The notes under the pieces: generated by a model
The model's input: only the letters and a program-made list of their open reading frames with translations
What the model was told of the DNA's origin: nothing
Databases searched by the model: none
Source: CAJLIR01 sp964408085
Lineage (GTDB): Bacteria > Bacillota_I > Bacilli_A > RF39 > UBA660
Length of the DNA: 64,000 bases
Assembly (NCBI GenBank): GCA_964408085.1
Contig: CAYOYB010000002.1
Coordinates: 1 to 64,000 of the forward strand
Direction: 5' to 3'
Part shown: positions 26,977 through 35,510 of the stretch, piece after piece
Layout of the letters: the number at the start of each line of letters is the position of its first letter
How positions within the stretch are numbered: position 1 is the stretch's first letter
Translations under genes and position numbers: made by a program

Positions 26977-27807
26977 TTATAAATCTTTTAGCATAACCCC
27001 ATTTTCTGTTTTCCAATCAGTATTTCCGCTAGAATTATGTCCTAAGATAACTGCTGAGGCAGCTGATGGAGCACTAAACTCATAATCCCTTTGAAATACT
27101 CCATTTACTATTGTCCCATCTGATTCTAGTAGTTCTCTAAGATTGTAATATGATTTACATCTTGTTTTAAAAGATGGAGATATACTGGATACAGTAGAAT
27201 CTTTTAATACTGTAAATCCATCAGAACTAGCAAATCCTTTAGCAGATGCACCAGCACCCTTACAGTAAAGATATACAGTATCATCTGTTGCTGTTGGAGT
27301 AGACTCTAAAATTTTATAACCTAATATATTCATAACTAATTTTACGTTATCGATAAACTCCTCCATAGCCGCTTTTTGTGATTCTTTTACAACTGTATTT
27401 TGATATGTGTTTTTAGTAAGAATTTTATAGCGATTGCATTTTTCGGCAATAACTTTTAAACGATGCTCAAGATATCTAGTAAGTGTTTTATTTAGATCAC
27501 TACCTGTAAAAATAACAACAGTTTTCCAATAATATTTTTCTTTTCCTGATTGATAATCCCTTAAATGTTGAGTTAACCTCTCTTTAACATTTTCAGCTTC
27601 TCCAATATAAACAGAATCTGTACCATCATCTTCCTCACAAAACAAAAAATATACTCCAGGTCTTTTTATATCGTCTCTATCACATTTAGTTACTTCTATT
27701 CGTGGGATTTTAATTGCCTTACCATTCCAGTTTAATAATTCTGTTGTAAGAATACTATCTGTTCCACCATTTATTAAAAAAATTTCTATAGTTTTACCAT
27801 AATTCAT
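26977..27807 (-). CDS. GIY-YIG nuclease family protein with DUF4357
   Basis: A 276-residue protein. Residues about 45-130 are a GIY-YIG domain with GVYFLF, SVYIGEAENVKERL and a catalytic-region R and E (YLEHRLKVIA). The C-terminal part is DUF4357: GFTVLKDSTVS, SYYNLRELLE, FSAPSAASAVILG and a closing KTENGVMLKDL. Such proteins are common accessory genes of unknown substrate. ATG 27807 follows AAGGAG by eight bases. Confidence 0.85.
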   Translation of the reverse strand: MNYGKTIEIFLINGGTDSILTTELLNWNGKAIKIPRIEVTKCDRDDIKRPGVYFLFCEEDDGTDSVYIGEAENVKERLTQHLRDYQSGKEKYYWKTVVIFTGSDLNKTLTRYLEHRLKVIAEKCNRYKILTKNTYQNTVVKESQKAAMEEFIDNVKLVMNILGYKILESTPTATDDTVYLYCKGAGASAKGFASSDGFTVLKDSTVSSISPSFKTRCKSYYNLRELLESDGTIVNGVFQRDYEFSAPSAASAVILGHNSSGNTDWKTENGVMLKDL

Positions 27808-27827
27808 TATAATCACTCCTTGTGAGT

Positions 27828-27855
27828 ATTATAACACATAAAATGTTTTTGTTAA
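27828..27855 (-). promoter_or_regulatory. Promoter of GIY-YIG gene
   Basis: TTAACA (27850-27855, minus strand), 16-base spacer, perfect TATAAT (27828-27833), about 20 bases before the ATG. Confidence 0.65.
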
Positions 27856-27964
27856 TAATATTTTTTATAGTGGTATCAGCTAACTAATTCCCTACCTATT
27901 TTTATTTAAAAATAATTAATTTCATCATTTTTTATAAAAACATGCAAGATCAAAATTGTTATAG

Positions 27965-28050
27965 GCCCTTTATTTATAATTTTTTTGCAAAAGGTGGTTA
28001 CATATTTTCAAATATACCAATTGATTTTCAAATTGTGCCATTTATGCAAT
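27965..28050. repeat. Dispersed spacer repeat, weak copy D
   Basis: Begins CTTTATTTATAA and later has CCAATTGATTTTCAAATTGTG and CCATTTAT, which parallel the blocks of copy A in the same order. It lies between the DHH gene and the GIY-YIG gene. Similarity is weak. Confidence 0.3.
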
Positions 28051-28058
28051 TTCTTTTA

Positions 28059-28970
28059 TTATAAATTTTTCAAATATTTTTTAATCTCTTTTCTTAATAC
28101 AAGTGAATTTTCCCTATAAATTCCATTAATAAAGTTTACATTGAGTCTTTCCTCTAAATACAATATACTTTCTTTATCAGTAGCATATATTAAATGATAT
28201 CCATTTAATATATCAATTATATTTATAAAGACATATTTTACTTTATAATCATTGTATACATCTAAAATAATCTTATCAATATTATTTTTATATTTATTTA
28301 AAAATTCTAATGCATTTGCTATTTCTAGTTGCCCTATTATCATCTCATCGTTATTCAATATAAACTTTTCTTCTACTTCCATAAATCTTCTTAAATACTG
28401 AATGTCAAATTTACTTTTTTCTTCAAAGATTTTCGCAACTAAACTATCATCAATTTCATTACATCGTTGTTTTAGCCATTCCGACATTTCAATATCTCTT
28501 TTTGTCGTAACTTTTGATTTTAAATTAACTGTATTAGAAATTATGCCATAATATAACAAAATTGCAGAATCTCTAGATATATCGATATTATTTTCTTTAT
28601 ACATTTCGGCAATAATCGTACAAACTGCACCAACTTCATACAAGCTTAAAATTGCATTTTCACAAAATTTAATATCACCTGAATCTGGATGATGATCTAT
28701 AAACTCAACTATATTTTGTGGTTTAACATAATCAATTGAAGATAAGGTATTTGTATCAACCACAATTATCTCTTCATTACCTATTTCTTTAACTTTATTA
28801 CTTAACAAAATATTGAAAATATCACAAACAATATTAACTTCGTCCTGAACAATTCCACTAATATAGTAAGATGCTGTTAATCCTGTTTTACTTAAATACT
28901 CTGCATATGCATAAGCACTGGATACGCAATCCAAATCAGCATTCTTATATGTAACCACAATTTTATCCAT
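28059..28970 (-). CDS. DHH family phosphoesterase, Mn-dependent inorganic pyrophosphatase-like
   Basis: A 303-residue two-domain protein. The N-terminal DHH domain has NADLDCVSSAYAYAEYL (equivalent of NPDxDS), VVDTN, and DHHP near residue 93. The C-terminal part resembles DHHA2. The closest fit is family II inorganic pyrophosphatase, which hydrolyses diphosphate with Mn; oligoribonuclease-type activity is an alternative. ATG 28970 follows GGAG by eight bases; the upstream GTG overlaps that site. Confidence 0.75.
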   Translation of the reverse strand: MDKIVVTYKNADLDCVSSAYAYAEYLSKTGLTASYYISGIVQDEVNIVCDIFNILLSNKVKEIGNEEIIVVDTNTLSSIDYVKPQNIVEFIDHHPDSGDIKFCENAILSLYEVGAVCTIIAEMYKENNIDISRDSAILLYYGIISNTVNLKSKVTTKRDIEMSEWLKQRCNEIDDSLVAKIFEEKSKFDIQYLRRFMEVEEKFILNNDEMIIGQLEIANALEFLNKYKNNIDKIILDVYNDYKVKYVFINIIDILNGYHLIYATDKESILYLEERLNVNFINGIYRENSLVLRKEIKKYLKNL

Positions 28971-29054
28971 AAAAAAGTCTCCTTTCACTAATACATATCT
29001 ACTGTTAAATGTATAATCTTTTACTAAAATGTGCTATAACTCATTTCAAAAAAT

Positions 29055-29116
29055 TCTTTATTTATAAGGTTCTAATAGTGTTTTTTCTAAAATTCCCTCT
29101 ACCAGGTTGATTACAC
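29055..29116. repeat. Dispersed spacer repeat, copy C (partial)
   Basis: TTTATTTATAAGGTTCTAA, then ACCAGGTTGATTACAC, parallels the first half of copies A and B. It lies between the Dabb-like pseudogene and the DHH gene. Confidence 0.35.
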
Positions 29117-29175
29117 TTTATTAATAACACTATTTCTCCAAAACTATTCATAAGGACAACTTCCTTTTTGTTAAA

Positions 29176-29378
29176 TTATTCACAATCAAAAATAGTTTTA
29201 TTTTCAATGTAATTTCCATAATCATTTTTCCATTTTTTATGTATCCAAGATTTATCAAAATCAATTAATGCATCTTGTGTTATATTTTTAAAGCTTCATT
29301 AAATAAACTTTTTATTTCATTTAACTCTGTTAAATAATCATATTCATTATTAAATTTTACTATAATATAATGTTTCAT
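29176..29378 (-). pseudogene. Frameshifted small gene, Dabb-like
   Basis: A start with AAGTAGGTAATTT before ATG 29378 opens a 32-codon frame (MKHYIIVKFNNEYDYL...). It stops at TAA, and the protein continues in the next frame as TQDALIDFDKSWIHKKW and ends in FDCE at 29176. The MKHYIIVKF start and the W-I-H-K-W end recall small Dabb (A/B-barrel) proteins of about 90 residues. At about 67 codons this copy is short, so an internal deletion is likely as well as the one-base frameshift. Confidence 0.6.
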
Positions 29379-29423
29379 AAATTACCTACTTTCTAAACTG
29401 AACTTTACTTTCATTTAACCAAT

Positions 29424-29517
29424 TCCTTTTTTATAAGGATTTGATAATTGTTATATTTAAATACAGATACCCTAGTTGATATTGACTTTTAACGAATTAT
29501 CTAATTTATATTGCACC
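29424..29517. repeat. Dispersed spacer repeat, copy B
   Basis: Best partner of copy A (24156-24250), in the same orientation. It occupies most of the spacer between the gene ending at 29526 and the Dabb-like pseudogene. Confidence 0.5.
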
Positions 29518-29525
29518 TTCATCTC

Positions 29526-30077
29526 TTAATTAGATTTTTTTATTTCATTTAATAATTGATATATTTTATTATAACATTCATTTTTATTTTCTTCTTTTAG
29601 TTCAAAAAAAGTTGTAAAAGTTTCAATAGCTTGATTAACATTATTTTTATTAACTTTATCCTTTATAATTTTTTCACATACTTTATCATAATCTCTTAAT
29701 GATAAGAAAGTTAAACATTGGAAATAGGTATTATCTGGCAAATCAGATTTTAGGTATAAATCCATCACTAAATCATCATTTAATTCTCTAGGATTAGTTA
29801 AAATAATTTTATTACTTCTAAAAACTCCATGAGGTGTATTTTTATTTTCGCACTCTACTACTTCAGCATCTTTTGGAATTTCAACATCATACAATGTATC
29901 ACCTCTAAGCAACCATCTTAAAATTTTATCCTCAGTCGAAAAGTTAAATCCTCCAAAATCTTCTGGGTTATTTGCTGTTGGATTCCAGTTATCTGTTTCA
30001 TTTATTTCATTGATTTTATATTCAAAACCACCAGCATGTGATTTAGTACCATACATTACCCTCATATATTTTTGCAT
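29526..30077 (-). CDS. Conserved hypothetical protein
   Basis: A 183-residue soluble acidic protein that I do not recognise. It opens with MRVMYGTKSHAGGFEYKINE, then has a W-rich stretch (NWNP, RWLLRGDTLYDVEIP) and a helical C terminus. The N-terminal half (about 1-110) looks like a compact alpha/beta domain. A strong AGGAGG lies upstream. It stands alone between spacers. Confidence 0.65.
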   Translation of the reverse strand: MQKYMRVMYGTKSHAGGFEYKINEINETDNWNPTANNPEDFGGFNFSTEDKILRWLLRGDTLYDVEIPKDAEVVECENKNTPHGVFRSNKIILTNPRELNDDLVMDLYLKSDLPDNTYFQCLTFLSLRDYDKVCEKIIKDKVNKNNVNQAIETFTTFFELKEENKNECYNKIYQLLNEIKKSN

Positions 30078-30147
30078 TTTTCTAATTTTCCTCCTATTTC
30101 TTGTTTTTTCACATTATCTGTATCACTGTTTTTCATTCTTTTACTTT

Positions 30148-30717
30148 TTAACTAATTTTTATATTAAATTTATTTATCATCATTTCAGGTTTACCCATAT
30201 TTAATTCTTCAGAAACATTTAAACCTAAAGAGTCGATAAATTTCTGTATTTCATTTTTCTTTGCTTTAATATCAATATCTTCATTAGTACAATATTCCAC
30301 CTCTATAAAATAACCTAAACCTTTAACTGTTTCAAAAACAATTTCATAATCATTATATTTATATGTTCTCTTACTATTATGAATTGTAAGTAATTCACAA
30401 AGTCCTAATTGATTAAATATTTTAGTAATCATAAAAATATCATCAACACTTGTTTCATATTCATCAGAATATAACCATTTTCCATTCTCATCAAATTGAT
30501 CTTTTTTATAAGTTATTGAATTAACATTATCCTTAGTTCTTAATCTTAAACATTCATCAATTTGATTTTTTGAATTAGGTTTTAAATTTCTTCTAAGAGG
30601 GTCATAATAATATGTATCGATTGTTTCTTTAATACCCAAATATTCAAATCTATCTAATGCTTTAATAACCTCATCAGCAGTTGAATATACTTCTACTAAT
30701 ATTTCTATTTCTTTCAT
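30148..30717 (-). CDS. CYTH domain protein (class IV adenylate cyclase / triphosphatase-like)
   Basis: A 189-residue CYTH protein. It opens with EIEILVEV in place of the usual ExExK, then YYYDPL, CLRLRTKDN and SITYKKDQ basic strands and FIEVEYC near the end, which together build a triphosphate tunnel. Substrates of this group include inorganic triphosphate, thiamine triphosphate and ATP. ATG 30717 follows GGGAG, which overlaps the stop of the upstream methyltransferase, so the pair is coupled. This is the first of three CYTH proteins in the window. Confidence 0.85.
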   Translation of the reverse strand: MKEIEILVEVYSTADEVIKALDRFEYLGIKETIDTYYYDPLRRNLKPNSKNQIDECLRLRTKDNVNSITYKKDQFDENGKWLYSDEYETSVDDIFMITKIFNQLGLCELLTIHNSKRTYKYNDYEIVFETVKGLGYFIEVEYCTNEDIDIKAKKNEIQKFIDSLGLNVSEELNMGKPEMMINKFNIKIS

Positions 30718-30722
30718 TATAT

Positions 30723-31493
30723 CTACTCCCAATTATCAATAATACTTTTTATTTCTCTTTTGGTATTCATCGTTATACCCATACTGATATTCCATACTAA
30801 TTTATTATTACAACTATAATCCTTTATAAATTTGTTACCAAACAAACTACCTAAAACAAAATCTCTTTCTTTTATATTTGAAAATTTTACGATAGAATCA
30901 ATATCATCTTTATACCACGATAAATTACAATTACGTATTGATTTAATTTTATTAGAATAGTCAATATTCAAATATTCCTTCCATAGTAAAAAAAATTCAT
31001 CATTCCATTTTTCATTCCACCCAATTGTTATTAGTATACCATCATCTAATAATAATTCATAAATTTTTTTCAATTCTTTTAGAGTATTCTCTTTATCTAA
31101 TATATTACTTGGAAATCCAAAAGAACTAATAATAAAATTAGATTTTATTAAATCCACATTTTTTATATCAGATTTAACTATTTTTACAATATCAGATTCA
31201 ATGTTTTTATTTAAATAATTAATCATATTTACATTATTATCTATCAAAAAAATATTGCCATATATTTTTAAATTTTTTAATAATTGATAATATATTTTAC
31301 CAGTTCCACTTCCTATGTCAATTGGATTTATAATTTTAATATTATTATCATTTATATATTTTTTTACTATGTTAATACAGCTCTGTTTATAATCTTCAGC
31401 TTTTGAAAAAATATCATAAATGTATGGATAATTATACCACTTACTATTAAAAATTAAAGGTTTTATATTTATAATTTTTGTTCTGTTCACCAT
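30723..31493 (-). CDS. Class I SAM-dependent methyltransferase
   Basis: A 256-residue methyltransferase with motif I IDIGSGTGKIYYQLL (about residues 58-72), an acidic LIDNN after strand 2 and FIISSFGFPSN as motif IV. The substrate is unknown. AGAGG precedes the ATG. It is followed directly by the CYTH gene, possibly one two-gene unit. Confidence 0.82.
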   Translation of the reverse strand: MVNRTKIINIKPLIFNSKWYNYPYIYDIFSKAEDYKQSCINIVKKYINDNNIKIINPIDIGSGTGKIYYQLLKNLKIYGNIFLIDNNVNMINYLNKNIESDIVKIVKSDIKNVDLIKSNFIISSFGFPSNILDKENTLKELKKIYELLLDDGILITIGWNEKWNDEFFLLWKEYLNIDYSNKIKSIRNCNLSWYKDDIDSIVKFSNIKERDFVLGSLFGNKFIKDYSCNNKLVWNISMGITMNTKREIKSIIDNWE

Positions 31494-31824
31494 AATCTAT
31501 ACCTCTTTTGGATTATTTATATTAAAAACGTAATAACTTATTTTATCAAAATCTTGAATCTATTACATTTATAAATAGCTTATATTAATTTGTGTTACTA
31601 AAATTGATACTTGTTGTTTTATTTATTATCCTCTTCTAATTCAATAAGCTGTATGTATTTATATCTTATAACTTATTTAAGTTTAATACTCCTATAAATA
31701 ATTATATCATAAATTTTTTTAATATTTTTGATATTTTATTAATTATTCACATTAACCTATCTTACTAACTTTTTATTATAAATAAATATCATATATATTT
31801 TTCTAATTTAAATAGATAAAATTT
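31494..31824. other. Gene-free AT-rich spacer
   Basis: No coding frame is supported. On the minus strand a TATGATATAAT (-10-like) with AGGAG shortly after is visible near 31680-31700, but no start codon follows in useful distance. It may be a promoter that has lost its gene. Confidence 0.4.
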
Positions 31825-31852
31825 AAAAGGATATTGAAATTAATCAATATCC
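31825..31852 (-). terminator. Terminator after Nudix pseudogene
   Basis: Nine-base perfect stem GGATATTGA/TCAATATCC with a six-base loop followed by TTTT on the minus strand. Confidence 0.75.
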
Positions 31853-31971
31853 CTATAATTTTATAATAAAAACTTTGAAAATATTTTTTTAAAATTTGTA
31901 TCATTCAATTGATGTTGGTCTTTGCAAAATTTTACTATATATAATAAATAACCCAAATACCAACAAAATTA

Positions 31972-32288
31972 TTATTCTTGTTTTATTACATTTTTACCCA
32001 TTTTTAATTCTCTTTTAGCAGTTTCTAGTGGGTTTTCATCTTGTATATCCATATTCCTTCCTGGATATAAATACATTTCTAAATCCTTATAATATAAAAC
32101 TAAAAATTTATCTTCCCTTTTACAATATACAAATGCTCCAGCTGTCAAATAATATTTATATTATTCCAATCTGCAAGTTCTTCATTTGTAGAGCCTTTAA
32201 GATAATTCTTTAATAATAACAACCTTTCTTTTTCATTTTGAAAAATTTCTAAATAATTATTAATAATTAACTCTATTTTTTCTTTCAT
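31972..32288 (-). pseudogene. Broken Nudix hydrolase gene
   Basis: ATG 32288 opens a 49-codon frame (MKEKIELIINNYLEIF..., then LADWNNINII) that ends in TGA. The protein resumes in another frame with AGAFVYCKREDKFLVLYYKD, MYLYPGRNM and ENPLETAKRELK, and then stops early. Nudix proteins of this type read GGFIY, LYPGGH and a full REUxEExGU box; here the second Gly of PGG is Arg and the box is cut off after REL. Frameshift plus C-terminal loss. Confidence 0.65.
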
Positions 32289-32297
32289 AATTAGCAC

Positions 32298-32834
32298 CTA
32301 TTTCAAATTTATTTTTTCTATTATATCATTTAGTTCTTCATAATTATTTATAATAATTAATTTATCTTTATATTTATTTAAAATTGGTTTCAATTTGTCA
32401 ATCTTTTTTGAATATTTATTTTTTATCCACTCGATTATATCTTCTTTTTCTTTGGATGAATCAGAATTTAATCTTTCTTCTTCACCTAATTTTACTTTTC
32501 TATCTCTATTATTACAATTTTCAATACATTTATCAATAGTAGAATCGAAAAATATTAGTATGTCAGAATTTTCTAATCTAGAATCTATCCAATCCAAAGC
32601 ATTACCTTCAATAATCCATTTATCTTTTTTTAAAATTTTTTCATATTCATTTAAAAATTTATTATCATCTTTAATTCCTTCATTACTATATTTCCAACGA
32701 ATAATATCCAAAGAATAAAGTTCAATATTAAGTTTATTGCTTATAAAATTTCCAAATGTTGACTTACCCGATGCTGGCCATCCAAATATGGCAATTTTTT
32801 TCGAAAAATATAGTTTATCTATCATATTATTCAT
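32298..32834 (-). CDS. P-loop kinase-like ATPase
   Basis: A 178-residue small kinase of the adenylate-kinase/topology-modulation (FlaR) type. Walker A is FGWPASGKSTF (about residues 16-26), followed by LYSLDIIRWKY, WIIEGNALDW and LIFFDST, and a basic RDRKVKLGEEERL lid. Substrate unknown. ATG 32834 follows AAAGGGG by ten bases. Confidence 0.78.
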   Translation of the reverse strand: MNNMIDKLYFSKKIAIFGWPASGKSTFGNFISNKLNIELYSLDIIRWKYSNEGIKDDNKFLNEYEKILKKDKWIIEGNALDWIDSRLENSDILIFFDSTIDKCIENCNNRDRKVKLGEEERLNSDSSKEKEDIIEWIKNKYSKKIDKLKPILNKYKDKLIIINNYEELNDIIEKINLK

Positions 32835-32857
32835 AGTTGTTATCCCCTTTATTATCA

Positions 32858-33032
32858 TTAAAATGCTTTATTATACGATATATGTTCTAAAATCCAATTT
32901 TGATAATTGATTTGCTCCCTAATAAATTCATCACTATTGCAATTTCTATTTAAATCACGCAACTTTAATCTTTTCACAATTTCATCATTAAACCAAGTAA
33001 TCATAAATAATCTTAATAGGATTAATTTGCAT
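32858..33032 (-). pseudogene. Remnant of a small gene
   Basis: An ATG at 33032 with GAGGTAA opens a 14-codon frame, and a 48-codon frame in another register (ATG 33004, TAA 32858) follows with WFNDEIVKRLKLRDLN. The second has no ribosome site of its own, so a frameshifted gene is likely. Family not recognised. Confidence 0.35.
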
Positions 33033-33056
33033 TTACCTCACCTGCTTTTTTCTATC

Positions 33057-33521
33057 CTATACAGATTTAGTATTATTTTTGAATTCATAATATTCAGAAA
33101 AATCTCTATAATGTATTTCCACTACATCAAAGGGATATAATTCTTCATAACACTTATATTGATAAGAGTCTTCATCTTTAATCATTGAATCATTATTCTT
33201 AAAAACGTATATATATCCTATCATGTTTTCGTCAATATTTACATTACTCATTGTCATCAATGGATAAGTGCCTGAATTTGGAATCTCGAAATTCCACTCT
33301 AATCCTTCACTATTTTGCTTAATTGTATCCTTAAAGGCATATGGTGTAGATTTTAAAAACGATGGAAAAAGAAATACTGCAGTTGCAATATTATTTACAT
33401 TTCCACTTGTATCATTTGCCATTTTAGGAATTAATTTTTCTAATTTATATGGACTACCATGAAATAAAAATTTTGGATTATCAATATCCTGATTTATATA
33501 ATATTTTATTTTATCATTCAT
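33057..33521 (-). CDS. ART-like fold hypothetical protein
   Basis: A 154-residue soluble protein. FLFHGSPYKLEKLIPK near residue 18, followed by AVFLFPS and YAF, recalls the H-G-S and later strands of ADP-ribosyltransferase-fold proteins (Tpt1/PARP type). I cannot place it in a named family, and no catalytic Glu is clear. GGAAG precedes the ATG. It starts four bases after the nucleotidase stop and may be co-transcribed. Confidence 0.55.
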   Translation of the reverse strand: MNDKIKYYINQDIDNPKFLFHGSPYKLEKLIPKMANDTSGNVNNIATAVFLFPSFLKSTPYAFKDTIKQNSEGLEWNFEIPNSGTYPLMTMSNVNIDENMIGYIYVFKNNDSMIKDEDSYQYKCYEELYPFDVVEIHYRDFSEYYEFKNNTKSV

Positions 33522-33525
33522 TTTT

Positions 33526-34326
33526 TTACTTCCTTTTTATTTTTGGATTAATATATTGAAGTAATTCATCATATGAAGTATTTTCAGTACACACCAAATC
33601 AAAATTTTCTAAAAATGATTCTATTCTCTCTTTTTCTTTTTCATCTAAAAATCCTATCTTTATAACTCTTTTATCAGAATCCACCATTTCTATATCCATA
33701 ATATTATCCCCAAGTAAAATAGGAACTCGATTTTTTATCTTCTCTTTAATAAATTCTGGTAATGATACTTCTTTTTTATTTAAAGAATGTATTAAGTTAC
33801 CATTTTTTACACCTATAATTTTCCCATCATTATATTCTAAAAAATTAGAACATATAAATATATTTGGGAAATTACAATTATTTTTTATTAAAAATTGTTC
33901 TATTATATTTCCTACACCAGCAGATATTACAATAACTGGAGCCTCATTTTCATTTAATAATTTCAAGAATTCTTTTGCGCCATCTCTAAAAGACATTATT
34001 TGCTCATTATGCGCAGAATAATTTATTGTTTCTTCATCAATTTTATAATTGATTAAAGTATCAATATTAACCTTATACCATTCATTCATAATATCTAATT
34101 TTTGTTCAAATGGAATACTTTCATCAATTTCCAATGGGTGATATTTATTAAAGATTTTAATACATTCTTGTACAAATTCTTTAGAAACATTAGGATTCTT
34201 AAATATACTTGCCCATGAACTATCACTTGAACTTATAGTCAATGTTCCATCAAAATCAGTAACTATATAAATATCATCAAAATTCAAATTGCTGAATATA
34301 TTATTGCTATTTTTTTGAATAATCAT
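33526..34326 (-). CDS. HAD family phosphatase, pyrimidine 5'-nucleotidase (UMPH-1)-like
   Basis: A 266-residue HAD hydrolase: motif I TDFDGTLTISSSDSSW (about residues 22-37), motif II VIVISAGVG, Lys KNGNLIH and motif III LLGDNIMDIEM. The insertion after motif I and DTLINY resemble cytosolic 5'-nucleotidase III, which dephosphorylates pyrimidine monophosphates; phosphoserine phosphatase is an alternative. ATG 34326 is preferred to the upstream GTG, which lies in the AGAGGTG ribosome site. Confidence 0.75.
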   Translation of the reverse strand: MIIQKNSNNIFSNLNFDDIYIVTDFDGTLTISSSDSSWASIFKNPNVSKEFVQECIKIFNKYHPLEIDESIPFEQKLDIMNEWYKVNIDTLINYKIDEETINYSAHNEQIMSFRDGAKEFLKLLNENEAPVIVISAGVGNIIEQFLIKNNCNFPNIFICSNFLEYNDGKIIGVKNGNLIHSLNKKEVSLPEFIKEKIKNRVPILLGDNIMDIEMVDSDKRVIKIGFLDEKEKERIESFLENFDLVCTENTSYDELLQYINPKIKRK

Positions 34327-34358
34327 TTTTATCACCTCTTTTTAATGTACTTATTTAA

Positions 34359-34386
34359 ATATTGAAAAACTAATCTTTTTCAATAT
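34359..34386 (-). terminator. Terminator after histidine phosphatase
   Basis: Eleven-base stem ATATTGAAAAA/TTTTTCAATAT with a short loop on the minus strand, followed by TTTAAAT. It is symmetric enough to be weakly active on both strands. Confidence 0.6.
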
Positions 34387-34410
34387 CTTACTCTATTAGA
34401 TAATTTTAAA

Positions 34411-34962
34411 TTATTGTTTTTTTAGAATTTGATTGTACATTTCATCATTGACCTCAAAAACCTCTAAATTTTTAGGTTCTGCAACTTTATCACTATCAAT
34501 AAATAATCTTTTAAGATTTCTTATAAAGGTATTATGGGTTACTATTAAAATGTTATCATCTTTTTTATATTTACTAAACATATCATTTAAAAAGGAAATT
34601 ATTCTTTTATCAACATCTTGTAAATTTTCTCCTCCAGGAGGATTTAGTAATCCTTTTTTATATAATTCATATTCATCTTTTGGTAATTCAGATTTAAATT
34701 TTCCTTGCCAGTATCCAGAGAAAACCTCTGTTAATCTTTCATCAACAATAAATTCTACATTACCCTTTATAGCAATTAAAGTTTGATGTGTTCTTTTTAA
34801 TGGAGAACAGTAATAAAAATCGAATTTTTCTGTTAAATATAATGATAATTTTTTTGCATCTTCAATTCCTTTTTTTGTCAAATTTGTTTCCAACGTACCA
34901 GTTAAAATACCAGCAACATTTGCTTCTGTTTGTCCATGTCTAATAAAAAATAATTTTGCCAT
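34411..34962 (-). CDS. Histidine phosphatase family protein
   Basis: A 183-residue phosphoglycerate-mutase-like phosphatase. Catalytic FIRHGQTEAN (His 9), YYCSPLKRTHQT, FSGYWQGK and the second His in LIVTHNTFIRN. Substrates of the group range from sugar phosphates to nucleotides. AGAGG precedes the ATG. Confidence 0.9.
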   Translation of the reverse strand: MAKLFFIRHGQTEANVAGILTGTLETNLTKKGIEDAKKLSLYLTEKFDFYYCSPLKRTHQTLIAIKGNVEFIVDERLTEVFSGYWQGKFKSELPKDEYELYKKGLLNPPGGENLQDVDKRIISFLNDMFSKYKKDDNILIVTHNTFIRNLKRLFIDSDKVAEPKNLEVFEVNDEMYNQILKKQ

Positions 34963-35031
34963 ATAATTACCTCTTATAAATCAATATAACTAAGTTCATA
35001 TTTATTATAACATTATTTTTTTGATGTTCTC

Positions 35032-35448
35032 CTATTTTTCTATAAATTTTTCAATTTTATCTTTATATCTAGTACTAATTTCATCACAAAAGTTAAAAGA
35101 CATTTTTTTTAAATAATCCAATATCATATCAGCATATCTATCTAAATTTTTATCATTTATCACTTTAAAAAGATATTTAGATATTAATTTATTATCATTT
35201 ATTCTTTCTATATAAAATTTAAGAAGATTAGAATCGCCTACTTTATTTCTAACAGCTTGTACAATTGTAGATAATGCTTCTGATGTCACTCTTGTCCTGT
35301 AAACACTAGTTATCAAAATTAATACACAACCTATAAATAATTTATCAGTTCCATCTTGTGGAAAAGTTAATGTTGTAAATTCTTCTAAAGCTTTAATTGA
35401 ATTTAACTTATCATATTCATCATAAAATTTCATTAAATAAACGTTCAT
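35032..35448 (-). CDS. Hypothetical helical protein
   Basis: A 138-residue protein, mainly alpha-helical, with one hydrophobic helix (KLFIGCVLILITSVY, about 36-50) that may be buried or membrane-bound. No motif recognised. AAGG before the ATG at a good distance. Confidence 0.55.
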   Translation of the reverse strand: MNVYLMKFYDEYDKLNSIKALEEFTTLTFPQDGTDKLFIGCVLILITSVYRTRVTSEALSTIVQAVRNKVGDSNLLKFYIERINDNKLISKYLFKVINDKNLDRYADMILDYLKKMSFNFCDEISTRYKDKIEKFIEK

Positions 35449-35510
35449 TTTAATTACCTTCTTTAATTTTTTTGTAACTTCTTACTCTATTTACTTTCAT
35501 TATTAAATTA

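Noticed and set aside
24156..29517. Integron attC sites
   Set aside because: The spacer repeats lack the paired R boxes and clear long stem of attC, and no integrase is in the window.
31494..31824. Small RNA or gene after the TATAAT near 31690
   Set aside because: No start codon, no stem-loop beyond background; only a promoter-like box.
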